Of a stretch of 51,709 bases of DNA, positions 37,967-48,018 are shown piece by piece; within the stretch, counting starts at the first letter, position 1; every line of letters begins with the position of its first letter. Below the pieces are notes generated by a model. That model saw only the letters and a program-made list of their open reading frames with translations. It had not been told where the DNA came from and did no database searches. The stretch is from Ruegeria faecimaris (GTDB taxonomy: Bacteria; Pseudomonadota; Alphaproteobacteria; Rhodobacterales; Rhodobacteraceae): assembly GCF_900182615.1 (NCBI RefSeq), contig NZ_FXTE01000020.1, positions 1 to 51,709 of the forward strand. The letters run 5' to 3'. Both the position numbers and the translations under genes were made by a program.

Positions 37967-38632
37967 TCAGAAATCCAGATCTGCGTAATGGGTGGGCGGC
38001 CTGAACCCAGGAACCTGATCCGCCAGGATCGACCGGAAAGCAGGTCGGGATTTGATCTTGGCGTACCAGTCTTTAACCGCCTGAGACCGATTCCAATCCA
38101 CGTCTGAGATATAATCCAGCGTCGATAGATGCGCCGCAGCCGCAAAATCGGCCAATGTCATCTGATCCCCGGCCAGCCAACGGCGGTGATCCAGCAACCA
38201 GGCCATGTAATCCAGGTGATACTTTATGGCCTTGGCGCCTTGTTTGACATTCTTACTGTCAGGATAACCTTGCCCGGTGACCTTCTTGTTCACACGCTCA
38301 TAAACCAGTTTGGATGTCACCTCGTGATGGAACTTGTCATCAAACCAGGCCACCAGCCGACGCACTTCGTATCGTGCCTCCGGCGTTTGGGGCATCAGCG
38401 CAGGATCGGGCCGGGTTTCTTCGATATATTCGCAAATCGCGTTGCTTTCGGACATGATCTTTCCGTCCAGACGAAGAACCGGGACTTTTCCGGCCGGGTT
38501 GCGCCGCAGGAAATCCGGGTCTTTCTCCCAGTATTTCTCCTCGACCAGCTCAACCTCAATCTTCTTTTCCGCCAGTGACAGGCGCACCTTGCGGCAGAAG
38601 GGGGACAAGGGAACATGAAACAAACGCGCCAT
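37967..38632 (-). CDS. Glutathione S-transferase family protein
   Basis: 221 residues from the ATG at 38632. The thioredoxin-like N-terminal half starts FHVPLSPFCRKVRLSLAEK, with the SPFC site and the glutathione-binding KVPVLRLDGKIMSESNAICEYIEE. The C-terminal helical half includes LAGDQMTLADFAAAAHLSTLD. It likely conjugates or reduces with glutathione; the substrate is unknown. A longer frame upstream lacks family similarity. Confidence 0.88.
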   Translation of the reverse strand: MARLFHVPLSPFCRKVRLSLAEKKIEVELVEEKYWEKDPDFLRRNPAGKVPVLRLDGKIMSESNAICEYIEETRPDPALMPQTPEARYEVRRLVAWFDDKFHHEVTSKLVYERVNKKVTGQGYPDSKNVKQGAKAIKYHLDYMAWLLDHRRWLAGDQMTLADFAAAAHLSTLDYISDVDWNRSQAVKDWYAKIKSRPAFRSILADQVPGFRPPTHYADLDF

Positions 38633-38690
38633 GGGCTTCCAATCGAACCAGTGAATACACTCAAGCTTTAGCCTTGCAGGGCCTTGGGTT

Positions 38691-39425
38691 TCAATCCTCG
38701 AAACAATCCGCGCGACCATCTGCGCGAATGGTGGCCGCCCCATCGAGGATCGAGGCAGCCCGTCTGCGTGTGCGGACCGACGGATCCCGAACGGACCTGT
38801 TTTTGGGAGAAGGCAGGATTGCGGCAATACGTGCGGCCTGAACTGGCGACAGCTGGGCCGCGGTCACATTGAAGTTGCGCTGGGCTGCGGCCTCAACGCC
38901 AAACACACCTTCGCCAGTCTCGGCCACGTTCAAATAGACCTCGAGAATGCGCTGCTTGCTCCAGAAAATCTCGACCACGGGGGTGAGAGATGTCTCAAGC
39001 GCCTTACGCACCCAACTGCGTCCCTGCCACAGGAACACATTCTTCACCACTTGCTGCGTGATGGTTGAGGCGCCACGTGTACCGCCTTCCTCCAAAGCAT
39101 CGCGAATGGCATCGACATCAAACCCCCAGTGCAGGCAGAAATTGGCATCCTCAGCCGCCACCACGGATCGCGCCATGACGGGCGAGATCTGTTCAATCGG
39201 CACCCAATCGCGCTGAACTTTGCCCAGCCGCCGCCATTCAGACCAGATCGTATGGGTTACCGGGGGATTCACCACAGAAAAAAGCACCACAAGCGCCACA
39301 ACAAACGCAACCAGACCCAATACTGCGCGGGTCACCCAGCGGCGAATCCGCGATTGTGTCTGGTTCTTTGCCTTCGACGCCTTGCTTTTCTTACTGCTCG
39401 ATTTGCGCGCTGCTTTCTTTGCCAT
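38691..39425 (-). CDS. mtgA: Monofunctional biosynthetic peptidoglycan transglycosylase
   Basis: 244 residues. A lysine- and serine-rich cytoplasmic start precedes one membrane helix (about residues 31-50). The GT51 domain has RSVVAAEDANFCLHWGFD with the catalytic glutamate, GASTITQQVVKNVFLW, and RILEVYLNVAETGEGVFGVEAAA. It polymerises lipid II glycan chains at the outer face of the inner membrane. The terminal segment after RNRSVRDPSVR is short. Confidence 0.94.
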   Translation of the reverse strand: MAKKAARKSSSKKSKASKAKNQTQSRIRRWVTRAVLGLVAFVVALVVLFSVVNPPVTHTIWSEWRRLGKVQRDWVPIEQISPVMARSVVAAEDANFCLHWGFDVDAIRDALEEGGTRGASTITQQVVKNVFLWQGRSWVRKALETSLTPVVEIFWSKQRILEVYLNVAETGEGVFGVEAAAQRNFNVTAAQLSPVQAARIAAILPSPKNRSVRDPSVRTRRRAASILDGAATIRADGRADCFED

Positions 39426-39464
39426 ATTGTTGCTATACGACGCGGCGACGATGTTTGGAACGGA

Positions 39465-40379
39465 TTAAATCGCCAAAGCGCGCGCCTCGCGCGGGCGTAT
39501 CACGGGGCGGGCGGTTTCTGGCAGGACCGCGTCGCGGGTCTGCAATTCGGGAAACAGGGCCAGAACTTCAGCCTTTGTCTCGGCGTCAGACTGAGAGAGC
39601 GCGTGCCCCGGGTAATAACTTTCGCTTTTGGCCCCATTTGCAATGACGATCTCATGGCGCGAAAAGAGAAGATGAATATAGTCGATCTGACCACCCTCAA
39701 CACGCGTAACAGAATCCCCGTTGACCAGGCAATGCGCTGCGATCAGCACTTCGGAATGGCCGAACAAATACGGCGCCCGCCAGTCCGAGACCAGCATCCG
39801 GTGCTGTGGCGACACGATCAAAGGCTGTTCCAGCCCTAGCACGCCAGCCTCAAACCGAATGGGCGCCAGCTTGCCTTCGGCCTCAACCGTGGTCCGCCCC
39901 ACCCAAAGCAGCGGCTGCGCACCGTTGTCCGATGTGATGACCATATCGCCGGGCTTCAGATCTTCGACTGAGCAAGCGCCGTCAGGCGTTTCGATCAGCG
40001 TTCCGGGGGTGAAACAGGGCGGGCCAAGATTGCCAACATCTAGCGGCCCCTGCGTGTTGACAAATGTTGATGAGACAAACGTGCCCGGTTGCAGAACCTG
40101 CCCGTCTGTTGGTGTAAAGACACGGGTTCCGTCAGCAAGATAGAAGGTCGTGCCGGTATAGGTGACATTGCCAACGCCTGTCACGTTAATCGTAACAACA
40201 TCACCCGGCCACGACGAAGTTACATCCTGGCCGTTTACCGTATCCCCGCTGGGCGCGTCGATCTCGCCATCGTCATCCACATCGGTGAGGTTGAATTTAT
40301 CAACAACTACCGATGTACCGCCCGGTGGCGGATTCGCGGGGTCAAACGAATAAAACTGATCAAGATAGGTGGTTGGCAT
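39465..40379 (-). CDS. Hint-domain protein with an EF-hand-like loop
   Basis: 304 residues. The Hint (hedgehog/intein) domain starts at Cys122 (CFTPGTLIETPDGACSVEDL) and includes the SPQH block with His193 and a C-terminal IVIANGAKSESYYPGHAL. The N-terminal part contains DVDDDGEID (Asp33-Asp41), the pattern of a calcium-binding loop. No signal peptide is evident. Proteins of this design are frequent in Rhodobacteraceae, and autoprocessing at the cysteine is a possibility not shown by the sequence. Function unknown. Confidence 0.8.
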   Translation of the reverse strand: MPTTYLDQFYSFDPANPPPGGTSVVVDKFNLTDVDDDGEIDAPSGDTVNGQDVTSSWPGDVVTINVTGVGNVTYTGTTFYLADGTRVFTPTDGQVLQPGTFVSSTFVNTQGPLDVGNLGPPCFTPGTLIETPDGACSVEDLKPGDMVITSDNGAQPLLWVGRTTVEAEGKLAPIRFEAGVLGLEQPLIVSPQHRMLVSDWRAPYLFGHSEVLIAAHCLVNGDSVTRVEGGQIDYIHLLFSRHEIVIANGAKSESYYPGHALSQSDAETKAEVLALFPELQTRDAVLPETARPVIRPREARALAI

Positions 40380-40509
40380 CTAACAGACTCCTACGCGTTC
40401 GCACGACTGCACAGCAGCCTAAACGCAACTTCCGAACAAAAAGTGACGAAATCTAGGCTTATTGGGCCCGTTTCGACAAGCAAACGACCACCTAGGACCA
40501 ATAAAAGAA

Positions 40510-40541
40510 AACCCCACGTGGTTTAAAAGACACGCGGGGTT
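40510..40541 (-). terminator. Terminator after gltB
   Basis: AACCCCACGTG pairs with CACGCGGGGTT (one mismatch) around a 10-nt loop, and on the minus strand TTTTCTTTTATT follows. It lies 22 bp downstream of the gltB stop. Confidence 0.85.
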
Positions 40542-40563
40542 GCCATTTTCATTGGTCCTCAGA

Positions 40564-43500
40564 TTACTCTGCAGGAACAGCTGTTGCCTCGACCGCCAAC
40601 GGATGGCTGAGCTTGTTCAGCATCTCTTTCGGGCAGACCTGGATAAAGTTCGCCTTCTCGACCTCCCAGTGCTGCAGGATATCCGCAGCCTTGCGGCTAA
40701 TGGTTTCGGCCTGATGGGTTTCGATCAGCGATTTCAGCTGGTCTTCCCAATGGCCAATGGTCACGGGGCATGTCACCAGCGTTTCCATATTCATCAGCGC
40801 CTGCGCCTTGCCGTCGGGGTCGTACAGGTAAGCCATGCCGCCTGTCATGCCCGCTCCGAAATTGGCGCCGATACTGCCCAGGATCACGGCGACCCCGCCG
40901 GTCATGTATTCGCACCCGTTCGAGCCGCAGCCTTCGATCACCACCTTGGCGCCTGAATTGCGCACAGCGAACCGTTCCCCGGCGCGGCCTGCTGCAAACA
41001 GATACCCGTCCGTGGCCCCATACAGAACCGTGTTGCCAATGATGGTGTTGTCATCCGCCTTCAGCGGGCTGACCTGCGGTGGACGCACAACAATCATACC
41101 ACCAGACAAGCCCTTTCCGACATAGTCATTGGCATCACCCGAAACTTCAAGCTTGAGTCCCGGCGCTGCAAACGCTCCCAGCGACTGACCGGCAGAGCCC
41201 TGCAGCTTCACGTGCAGGTGATCCGACTGGAACGTGTTCCGCATCCCGAAATTTTGCACGATATGGCTGGAAACCCGCGTCCCAACGGTTCGGTGCGTGT
41301 TTTGCACTGCGTAAGACAGCTGCATTTTCTCGCCGTCTTTCAGGAACCGGGCGGCATCGCGCACGATTTCCGCATCCAACGTATCGGGCACCGCGTTCCG
41401 GTCTCTGTCGCGATTATAGACGATGTTATGGGCACCATCGACGGTGATCAGCAGCGGGTTGAGGTCCAGATCATCCAGATGCGCCGACCCTCGGCTGACC
41501 TGCGCTAGCAGATCTGCCCGACCGATGATCTCGTCAATCGAGCGCGCACCCAGGCTGGCCAGCAGCTCGCGCACTTCTTGCGCGTAGAAGGTGATCAGGT
41601 TGACGACCTTATCGGCATTACCGGTGAATTTGGCGCGCAGGCTTTCGTCCTGAGTACACACGCCAACTGGGCAAGTGTTGGACTGGCACTGACGCACCAT
41701 GATACAGCCCATCGCGATAAGGGCAGCAGTGCCTATACCGTATTCCTCGGCCCCCATCATCGCGGCCATGACGATGTCACGACCGGTACGCAAGCCGCCA
41801 TCGGTTCGCAGGGTCACGCGATCCCGCAGGTTGTTCATCGCCAGAACCTGATGCGCCTCGGTCAGGCCCATCTCCCACGGCAGACCAGCATATTTGATAG
41901 ATGTCGCAGGCGACGCGCCGGTGCCGCCATTGTGACCCGAAATAAGGATAATGTCCGCTTTTGCCTTGGCTACACCTGCAGCAATCGTGCCAACACCCGA
42001 GGACGCCACCAGCTTGACCGTCACCTTACAGCGCGGGTTGATCTGTTTCAGATCATAGATCAACTGCGCCAGATCCTCGATCGAATAGATATCGTGGTGC
42101 GGCGGCGGTGAGATCAGTGTTACACCCTTGGTCGAATGGCGCAGGCGCGCAATCAGGTCGGTGACCTTCATGCCAGGCAACTGACCGCCCTCACCGGGTT
42201 TGGCACCCTGGGCAACCTTGATTTCCAGCTCTTCGCACTGGTTCAGGTATTCGGCGGTTACACCGAACCGGCCCGAAGCCACCTGTTTGATCTTGGCCGA
42301 GGGGTTGTCACCATTGGGTTCCGGCACGAAATGCGCCGGATCTTCGCCGCCCTCGCCGCTGTCGGATTTCGCCCCGATCCGGTTCATCGCAACGTTCAGC
42401 GTCTTGTGCGCCTCGGGCGACAGCGCCCCCAGCGACATGCCCGGCGTCACGAACCGTTTGCGGATCGAGGTGATAGATTCCACCTCTTCAATCGGGATCG
42501 GCTTGCTCAGCGGTTTGAAATCCATCAGGTCGCGCAGATGGATCGGCGGGTTCGATTGCATCTTGGCCGAATACTGCTTCCACAGCTCGTAAGACGCCTT
42601 GTTGCAGGCCATCTGCAGCATATGCATCGAGGTCGCTTCCCACGCATGGGTCTCGCCTGATTTACGGGCCTTATAGAAACCACCGATCGGCAGAACATCC
42701 AGACCGCTTTCCCAGCCCTTGGCATGGATCTCTTCGGCCTTGGATTGAATGCCGGTAACACCGATGCCGGAAATCCGGCTGGTCATACCGGGAAAAAACT
42801 CGGCGACCATGGCACGGCTGAGGCCCACAGCCTCAAAGTTCAATCCGCCACGATAGGATGAGATCACCGAAATCCCCATCTTGGCCATGATTTTCAGCAA
42901 GCCCTGGTCAATCGCCTCGCGGTACCGCGCGACATTTTCGGTCAGGCTGCCATCCAGCAACCCGCGATCAATACGATCGGCCAGAGAATCTTCGGCCAGA
43001 TAGGCGTTGACCACAGTGGCCCCGCACCCGATCAGAACGGCGAAGTAATGCGGATCAACGCATTCCGCCGACCGCACGTTCAGCGAGCAGAATGTGCGCA
43101 GACCCTTGCGGGTCAGATGCGAATGCACCGCGCTTGTTGCCAGGATCATTGGCATCGCCACGCGACCCTGACCTGAATTCATATCGGACAACACCAAATG
43201 CCCCGCGCCCGAGCGCACGGCCTCTTCGGCTTCGGCTCTAATACGGGCCAAAGCTGCGCCCAGCGCCCCTTGTCCGGCTTCAAAGCTACAGTCGATTTCT
43301 GCCAATGGGGCATTGAAGTTTTCTGCCAGTGCTTCCCATTGGGCATTGCCCACAAACGGGCTTTCCAGCACGATAATTTCGGTTTGGCTGCTGTCTTCAT
43401 CCAGCACGTTTTTCAGGTTTCCGAACCGGGTTTTCAGCGACATCACACGATATTCGCGCAACGAGTCGATGGGAGGATTGGTCACCTGGCTGAAGTTCTG

Positions 43501-45096
43501 GCGGAAGAAATGGCTGAGCGGACGGTACTGTTTCGACAGAACAGCCGATGGCGTGTCATCGCCCATTGAAGCCAGTGCCTCTTTGCCATCTTCGGCCATT
43601 GGCGCCAGAATCTGCTCCAGTTCCTCGATCGAATATCCGGCGGCGATCTGACGCTTGCGCAGCTCCTCGCCCGCATAGATCGGTGCTTCGGTGATTCCAG
43701 CCAGAGACTCGTCCAAATCGTTGATCTTGCCGACCCAATCGCCGAATGGCAGTGCGCGGGCCAGCTTGTTCTTGATCTGCGTATCGCGATACAGCTTGCC
43801 CTTTTTCATATCCACGGCCAGCATTTGGCCCGGGCCCAACGCGCCTTTTTCGGTCACGCTGGCCTCATCAATCGGGACCATCCCGGCCTCGGAGCCTGCA
43901 ATTACAAGACCATCTCCAGTGACCACATAACGCATCGGACGCAATCCATTCCGGTCAAGACCGGCACAGACCCAGCGGCCATCGGTCATGGCCAACGCGG
44001 CAGGGCCATCCCAGGGTTCCATCACCGAGTTGCAGTAAGAATACATGTCGCGCCAGGCCTGCGGCAATTCCACCGCCTGCTTGGACCAGCTTTCGGGCAC
44101 CAGCATGGTTTTCGCCATCGGGGCCGAGCGGCCTGCGCGTACAAGAACTTCGAATACAGAGTCTAATGCGGCAGAATCCGACGATCCACCAGCGATGATC
44201 GGTTTGATATCCTCAGCGTAATCGCCAAAGGTGCCGCTGGCCATGCGGATTTCATGGCTTTTCATCCAGTTGACGTTGCCCCTGAGGGTGTTGATCTCAC
44301 CGTTGTGGGCCAACATGCGGAAGGGCTGGGCGAGCCACCATTGCGGGAAGGTATTCGTGGAATAGCGCTGGTGATAGATGGCAAAGGCGGATTCGAACCG
44401 TTCATCCATCAGATCGGGGTAGAAAACCGCAACCTGCTCGGCCAGCATCATGCCCTTGTAGATGATTGACCGGCAGGACAGTGACGCCAGATACAGCCCG
44501 GAAATCCCGGCCGCTGCTGCAGCCTTTTCAATGCGGCGACGGATGACATAAAGCTCACGCTCGAATGTCTCTTCGTCCACGCCTTTGGAATTCGAGATCA
44601 GGATCTGCTCAATCTCGGGCCGGGTCGCGTTGGCCTTTTCGCCGAGGCAGGTGACATCAACCGGAACGTGGCGCCAGCCATAGATATAATAACCCATGCG
44701 CAGCACTTCGGATTCCACGATGGTCCGGCACTGTTCCTGCGCGCCGAAATCGGTGCGGGGCAGAAAGACCTGACCAACCGCGATCAGCTGATCTAATTTG
44801 GGCTCGTGCCCGGTGCGACGGATCTGGTCATAGAAGAAAGGAACCGGGATCTGCACATGGATACCCGCGCCGTCGCCGGTTTTGCCATCCGCATCTACCG
44901 CGCCGCGGTGCCAGATCGCCTTGAGCGCGGCGATGCCAGCATCCACAACCTTGCGTGACGGCTTGCCATCGACTGAGACCACAAGACCCACACCGCAGGA
45001 CGAATGCTCTTCTTCCTCGGAATAGAGACCGTTTTCGGCCATGAACTGACGTTTGGCTTCTTCGGCCCGTACCCAATCGGCATCATATTTGGTCAT
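40564..45096 (-). CDS. gltB: Glutamate synthase (NADPH) large subunit
   Basis: 1510 residues. The amidotransferase nucleophile is Cys34 (HSSCGVGLVV) after a 33-residue propeptide that is removed. The central and FMN-binding synthase parts contain GEGGEDPAHF, PGEGGQLPGMKV and ISGHNGGTGASPATSIKYAGLPWEMGL, and the 3Fe-4S cysteines are in CIMVRQCQSNTCPVGVCTQ. The C-terminal beta-helix (GXXGXXX repeats such as GANFGAGMTGG) is complete. It makes two glutamates from glutamine and 2-oxoglutarate together with GltD. Overlaps the GFA gene by 4 bp. Confidence 0.97.
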   Translation of the reverse strand: MTKYDADWVRAEEAKRQFMAENGLYSEEEEHSSCGVGLVVSVDGKPSRKVVDAGIAALKAIWHRGAVDADGKTGDGAGIHVQIPVPFFYDQIRRTGHEPKLDQLIAVGQVFLPRTDFGAQEQCRTIVESEVLRMGYYIYGWRHVPVDVTCLGEKANATRPEIEQILISNSKGVDEETFERELYVIRRRIEKAAAAAGISGLYLASLSCRSIIYKGMMLAEQVAVFYPDLMDERFESAFAIYHQRYSTNTFPQWWLAQPFRMLAHNGEINTLRGNVNWMKSHEIRMASGTFGDYAEDIKPIIAGGSSDSAALDSVFEVLVRAGRSAPMAKTMLVPESWSKQAVELPQAWRDMYSYCNSVMEPWDGPAALAMTDGRWVCAGLDRNGLRPMRYVVTGDGLVIAGSEAGMVPIDEASVTEKGALGPGQMLAVDMKKGKLYRDTQIKNKLARALPFGDWVGKINDLDESLAGITEAPIYAGEELRKRQIAAGYSIEELEQILAPMAEDGKEALASMGDDTPSAVLSKQYRPLSHFFRQNFSQVTNPPIDSLREYRVMSLKTRFGNLKNVLDEDSSQTEIIVLESPFVGNAQWEALAENFNAPLAEIDCSFEAGQGALGAALARIRAEAEEAVRSGAGHLVLSDMNSGQGRVAMPMILATSAVHSHLTRKGLRTFCSLNVRSAECVDPHYFAVLIGCGATVVNAYLAEDSLADRIDRGLLDGSLTENVARYREAIDQGLLKIMAKMGISVISSYRGGLNFEAVGLSRAMVAEFFPGMTSRISGIGVTGIQSKAEEIHAKGWESGLDVLPIGGFYKARKSGETHAWEATSMHMLQMACNKASYELWKQYSAKMQSNPPIHLRDLMDFKPLSKPIPIEEVESITSIRKRFVTPGMSLGALSPEAHKTLNVAMNRIGAKSDSGEGGEDPAHFVPEPNGDNPSAKIKQVASGRFGVTAEYLNQCEELEIKVAQGAKPGEGGQLPGMKVTDLIARLRHSTKGVTLISPPPHHDIYSIEDLAQLIYDLKQINPRCKVTVKLVASSGVGTIAAGVAKAKADIILISGHNGGTGASPATSIKYAGLPWEMGLTEAHQVLAMNNLRDRVTLRTDGGLRTGRDIVMAAMMGAEEYGIGTAALIAMGCIMVRQCQSNTCPVGVCTQDESLRAKFTGNADKVVNLITFYAQEVRELLASLGARSIDEIIGRADLLAQVSRGSAHLDDLDLNPLLITVDGAHNIVYNRDRDRNAVPDTLDAEIVRDAARFLKDGEKMQLSYAVQNTHRTVGTRVSSHIVQNFGMRNTFQSDHLHVKLQGSAGQSLGAFAAPGLKLEVSGDANDYVGKGLSGGMIVVRPPQVSPLKADDNTIIGNTVLYGATDGYLFAAGRAGERFAVRNSGAKVVIEGCGSNGCEYMTGGVAVILGSIGANFGAGMTGGMAYLYDPDGKAQALMNMETLVTCPVTIGHWEDQLKSLIETHQAETISRKAADILQHWEVEKANFIQVCPKEMLNKLSHPLAVEATAVPAE

Positions 45097-45527
45097 TGGC
45101 TGTCTCCTTCTTCCGGCAGGGCGTACATGGCTTCGACCTCAGCTTTGGTCATCTGCCGGCGCTCGCCTGCGAACGCGTACCCGTCAGGCTTTTTGTCGAT
45201 ATAAAGTTCCAGTTGCAGCGGATTGTCCGTGTCGTCGAACAGGCCTGCTGCCATTTGGGTATGCCCGTGCATTTCACCCGGCAGCGTAATCCGGTACCAC
45301 AGGGCCGATCCGCAATCGGCGCAAAATGCACGTTCCGCCCAGTCCGAGGACGTAAAGGTCTTAACCGGCCCAAGGGCCGCATACCCCTCTTGCGCGGGAA
45401 ACGTTATCAGCATCGAGCTAGTCCAGCGGCGACACTGGTCGCAATGGCACGCGCCCAACGACTCTTTCGCCGGGGTGGCAGTCACTGTGACCGCGCCGCA
45501 CATACATTGGCCTTGCAATTCGGGCAT
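45093..45527 (-). CDS. GFA-family zinc protein between gltD and gltB
   Basis: 144 residues. Cysteines at 8, 10, 27, 29 and 32 (GQCMCGAV, GACHCDQCRRW) and the later pair CADCG give the zinc pattern of the glutathione-dependent formaldehyde-activating enzyme (GFA) family. Most members are not proved to act on formaldehyde. The gene is inserted in the gltD-gltB operon and overlaps the gltB start. Its link to glutamate synthesis is unclear. Confidence 0.87.
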   Translation of the reverse strand: MPELQGQCMCGAVTVTATPAKESLGACHCDQCRRWTSSMLITFPAQEGYAALGPVKTFTSSDWAERAFCADCGSALWYRITLPGEMHGHTQMAAGLFDDTDNPLQLELYIDKKPDGYAFAGERRQMTKAEVEAMYALPEEGDSQ

Positions 45528-45550
45528 CTCTGTCCCTCCTGTCGCGGGGC

Positions 45551-46984
45551 TTATTCGGCTGCAACCGCAGCCGCGTTGTTGAAACGGTCAAGGATCGCGT
45601 CGGCGCAGTCGCGCCCATCGCGGATCGCCCAGACCACCAGCGAGGCACCGCGCACGATGTCACCGATGGCATAGACCCCGTCCATCTCGGTCTCGCCGGT
45701 CTCGAATGCTGCTTTTACAGTGCCCCAGCGGGTCACGGGCAGGTCACGCTGGCCAAACAGTGTGGGCAGGTCTTCGGGCTCGAACCCCAGCGCCTTGATC
45801 ACCAAATCAGCGTCTTCGACATAATCCGCGCCTTCGATCAACTCGGGGGCCTGACGGCCGGTGGCATCGGGCTGACCCAGACGCATCTTCTGGACCATAA
45901 CGCCGGAAACCTGATCATCGCCGGTAAAGCCCTTTGGCGCGCTTAGCCATTCGAATACGACGCCTTCTTCCTCGGCATTCTGCGTTTCGCGCTGCGATCC
46001 GGGCATGTTCGCGCGGTCGCGGCGATACAGGCATTTGACCGAGGTCGCACCCTGACGGATCGAAGTCCGCACGCAATCCATCGCGGTATCACCGCCACCG
46101 ATCACGACAACTTTTTTGCCTTCGGCATTCAAACGGCCATTGTCGAAATCTTCGACCTCATCGCCAAAGCTTTTGCGGTTCGAGGCTGTCAGGAAGTCGA
46201 TGGCCTTTTCAATACCCGTCAAACCGCTGCCAGGCATGGACAGGTCGCGTGACTTGTAAACGCCGGTTGCGATGATAATCGCATCATGTTTGGAACGGAT
46301 TTCCGCGAATTTGGCGGCGTCCACGTCGCAATTCAGAACAAACTCAACCCCGCCATCAGCCAACAGGTCATTGCGGCGCTGAACAACGTCTTTTTCCAGC
46401 TTAAAACCCGGAATTCCATACATCAGCAGTCCGCCTGCCCGGTCATGGCGATCATACACGGAGACCTGAATACCCGCACGGCGCAGCATGTCCGCCGCTG
46501 CCAGTCCACCAGGGCCGCCGCCGATGATGCCGACGCTTTCGCGGCGCTCAGCACCCGGTACGACCGGCTTGACCCACCCCTTTTCCCAGGCTGTGTCGGT
46601 GATATATTTCTCGATCGAGCCAATGGTAACAGTGCCGTGCCCGGATTGTTCGATCACGCAATTCCCTTCACACAGGCGGTCCTGTGGGCAGATGCGCCCA
46701 CAAATCTCGGGGAAGGTGTTGGTGGCCTGACTGGTGTGATAGGCCTCTTCCAGACGGCCCGTTGCGGTCAGGTTCAGCCAGTCGGGAATGTTGTTGTGCA
46801 GCGGGCAATGCGACTGACAATAAGGCACACCGCATTGGCTGCAGCGGCTGGCCTGTTCTTCAGCTTTGGCAGCAGCGAATTCGGCATAGATTTCGTCAAA
46901 GTCTTCCGTACGGGCATCTGCGGCCCGTTTTTCCGGCATTACTCGGTCGATCTGCACAAATTTCAGCATCGGTTGCTTGGCCAC
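45551..46984 (-). CDS. gltD: Glutamate synthase (NADPH) small subunit
   Basis: 477 residues. The N-terminal cysteine clusters for 4Fe-4S centres are CSQCGVPYCQSHCPLHN and CGRICPQDRLCEGNC. The FAD-binding motif is GIIGGGPGGLAAADMLRRAG, and the NADPH-binding motif is VVIGGGDTAMDCVRTSIRQGA. It feeds electrons from NADPH to GltB. It is the first gene of the gltD-GFA-gltB operon. Confidence 0.96.
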   Translation of the reverse strand: MAKQPMLKFVQIDRVMPEKRAADARTEDFDEIYAEFAAAKAEEQASRCSQCGVPYCQSHCPLHNNIPDWLNLTATGRLEEAYHTSQATNTFPEICGRICPQDRLCEGNCVIEQSGHGTVTIGSIEKYITDTAWEKGWVKPVVPGAERRESVGIIGGGPGGLAAADMLRRAGIQVSVYDRHDRAGGLLMYGIPGFKLEKDVVQRRNDLLADGGVEFVLNCDVDAAKFAEIRSKHDAIIIATGVYKSRDLSMPGSGLTGIEKAIDFLTASNRKSFGDEVEDFDNGRLNAEGKKVVVIGGGDTAMDCVRTSIRQGATSVKCLYRRDRANMPGSQRETQNAEEEGVVFEWLSAPKGFTGDDQVSGVMVQKMRLGQPDATGRQAPELIEGADYVEDADLVIKALGFEPEDLPTLFGQRDLPVTRWGTVKAAFETGETEMDGVYAIGDIVRGASLVVWAIRDGRDCADAILDRFNNAAAVAAE

Positions 46985-47214
46985 GGGTCAGACTCCATGA
47001 ATTGGCTTGGTCGCGCCTCTTTAAAAGATGCGTAGGAGGATTAAAAGTCAAGTGTGCTGACCTTTTTTCAAAAACTTTTCTGGATTCCACCGATGACCAG
47101 TGAGAAATACAGGATATTAGTTCCGATTCGGACCTATTTGCATCCTTTTCTTTTCCTTACCGCGCTTATACGCAGGGATCACAAAGAACACGTGGCGGCA
47201 GCACGGGCAGGTAA

Positions 47215-48018
47215 ATGAGTCTTTTTCAGTTGATTCTTGCAGCAGTCATTCAGGGAATTACCGAATTTCTGCCGATCTCATCTTCGGGTCATCTGATACT
47301 TTTACCCAGCCTGACCGGTATGGACGATCAGGGGTTGGCCATCGATGTCGCTGTGCATGTGGGCACTCTGGGCGCCGTAATTCTGTATTTCTGGTCTGAT
47401 GTGAAAATGGCGATTTCCGGACTGCCGCAGGCTCTTTTGGGGCGCACCGATACTCCACAAGCCCGATTGGCCCTGGGGCTGATTCTGGCCACGATCCCAA
47501 CCGTCATTGTCGGAGCGATCCTGTTCAAAACCGGGCTCAGCCAGTCTCTGCGCTCAATGACGGTCATCGGCTGGACGATGCTGGGGTTCGGCATATTGCT
47601 CTACTGGATGGACCAGAAAGGGCCGCAAAGCAAAGAAACCTCTGACTGGGGCCTGCGCGATGCGATGATCATGGGCCTGTGGCAAGTCCTGGCGCTGATC
47701 CCCGGAACATCCCGGTCCGGGATCACGATCACCGGGGCGCGCCAGCTTGGATACAGCCGCGAGGACGGTGCACGCATCGCGATGTTGATGTCCATACCCA
47801 CGATTCTGGCATCCGGAGCGCTGCTGTCCACAGAGGTCATCCGCCAGGCAAATGCCCAACTGGCGTTCGACAGTGCTGTTGCTGCGTTCTTTGCGTTTCT
47901 GTCCGCGCTGCTTGCCTTGTCGCTAATGATGCGTCTGTTGCGCAGCGTCAGCTTTACGCCATACGTGATCTACCGCGTAGTAGTGGGCGCAATCCTTCTG
48001 GTCATCGCCTACAGCTGA
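47215..48018 (+). CDS. uppP: Undecaprenyl-diphosphate phosphatase
   Basis: 267 residues with about eight membrane segments. Motifs are QGITEFLPISSSGHL and the phosphate-binding PGTSRSGITITGARQLG. It dephosphorylates C55-PP to recycle the lipid carrier for peptidoglycan. Start ATG at 47215 with a weak ribosome site. It ends immediately before the stop codon of the converging next gene. Confidence 0.95.
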   Translation: MSLFQLILAAVIQGITEFLPISSSGHLILLPSLTGMDDQGLAIDVAVHVGTLGAVILYFWSDVKMAISGLPQALLGRTDTPQARLALGLILATIPTVIVGAILFKTGLSQSLRSMTVIGWTMLGFGILLYWMDQKGPQSKETSDWGLRDAMIMGLWQVLALIPGTSRSGITITGARQLGYSREDGARIAMLMSIPTILASGALLSTEVIRQANAQLAFDSAVAAFFAFLSALLALSLMMRLLRSVSFTPYVIYRVVVGAILLVIAYS

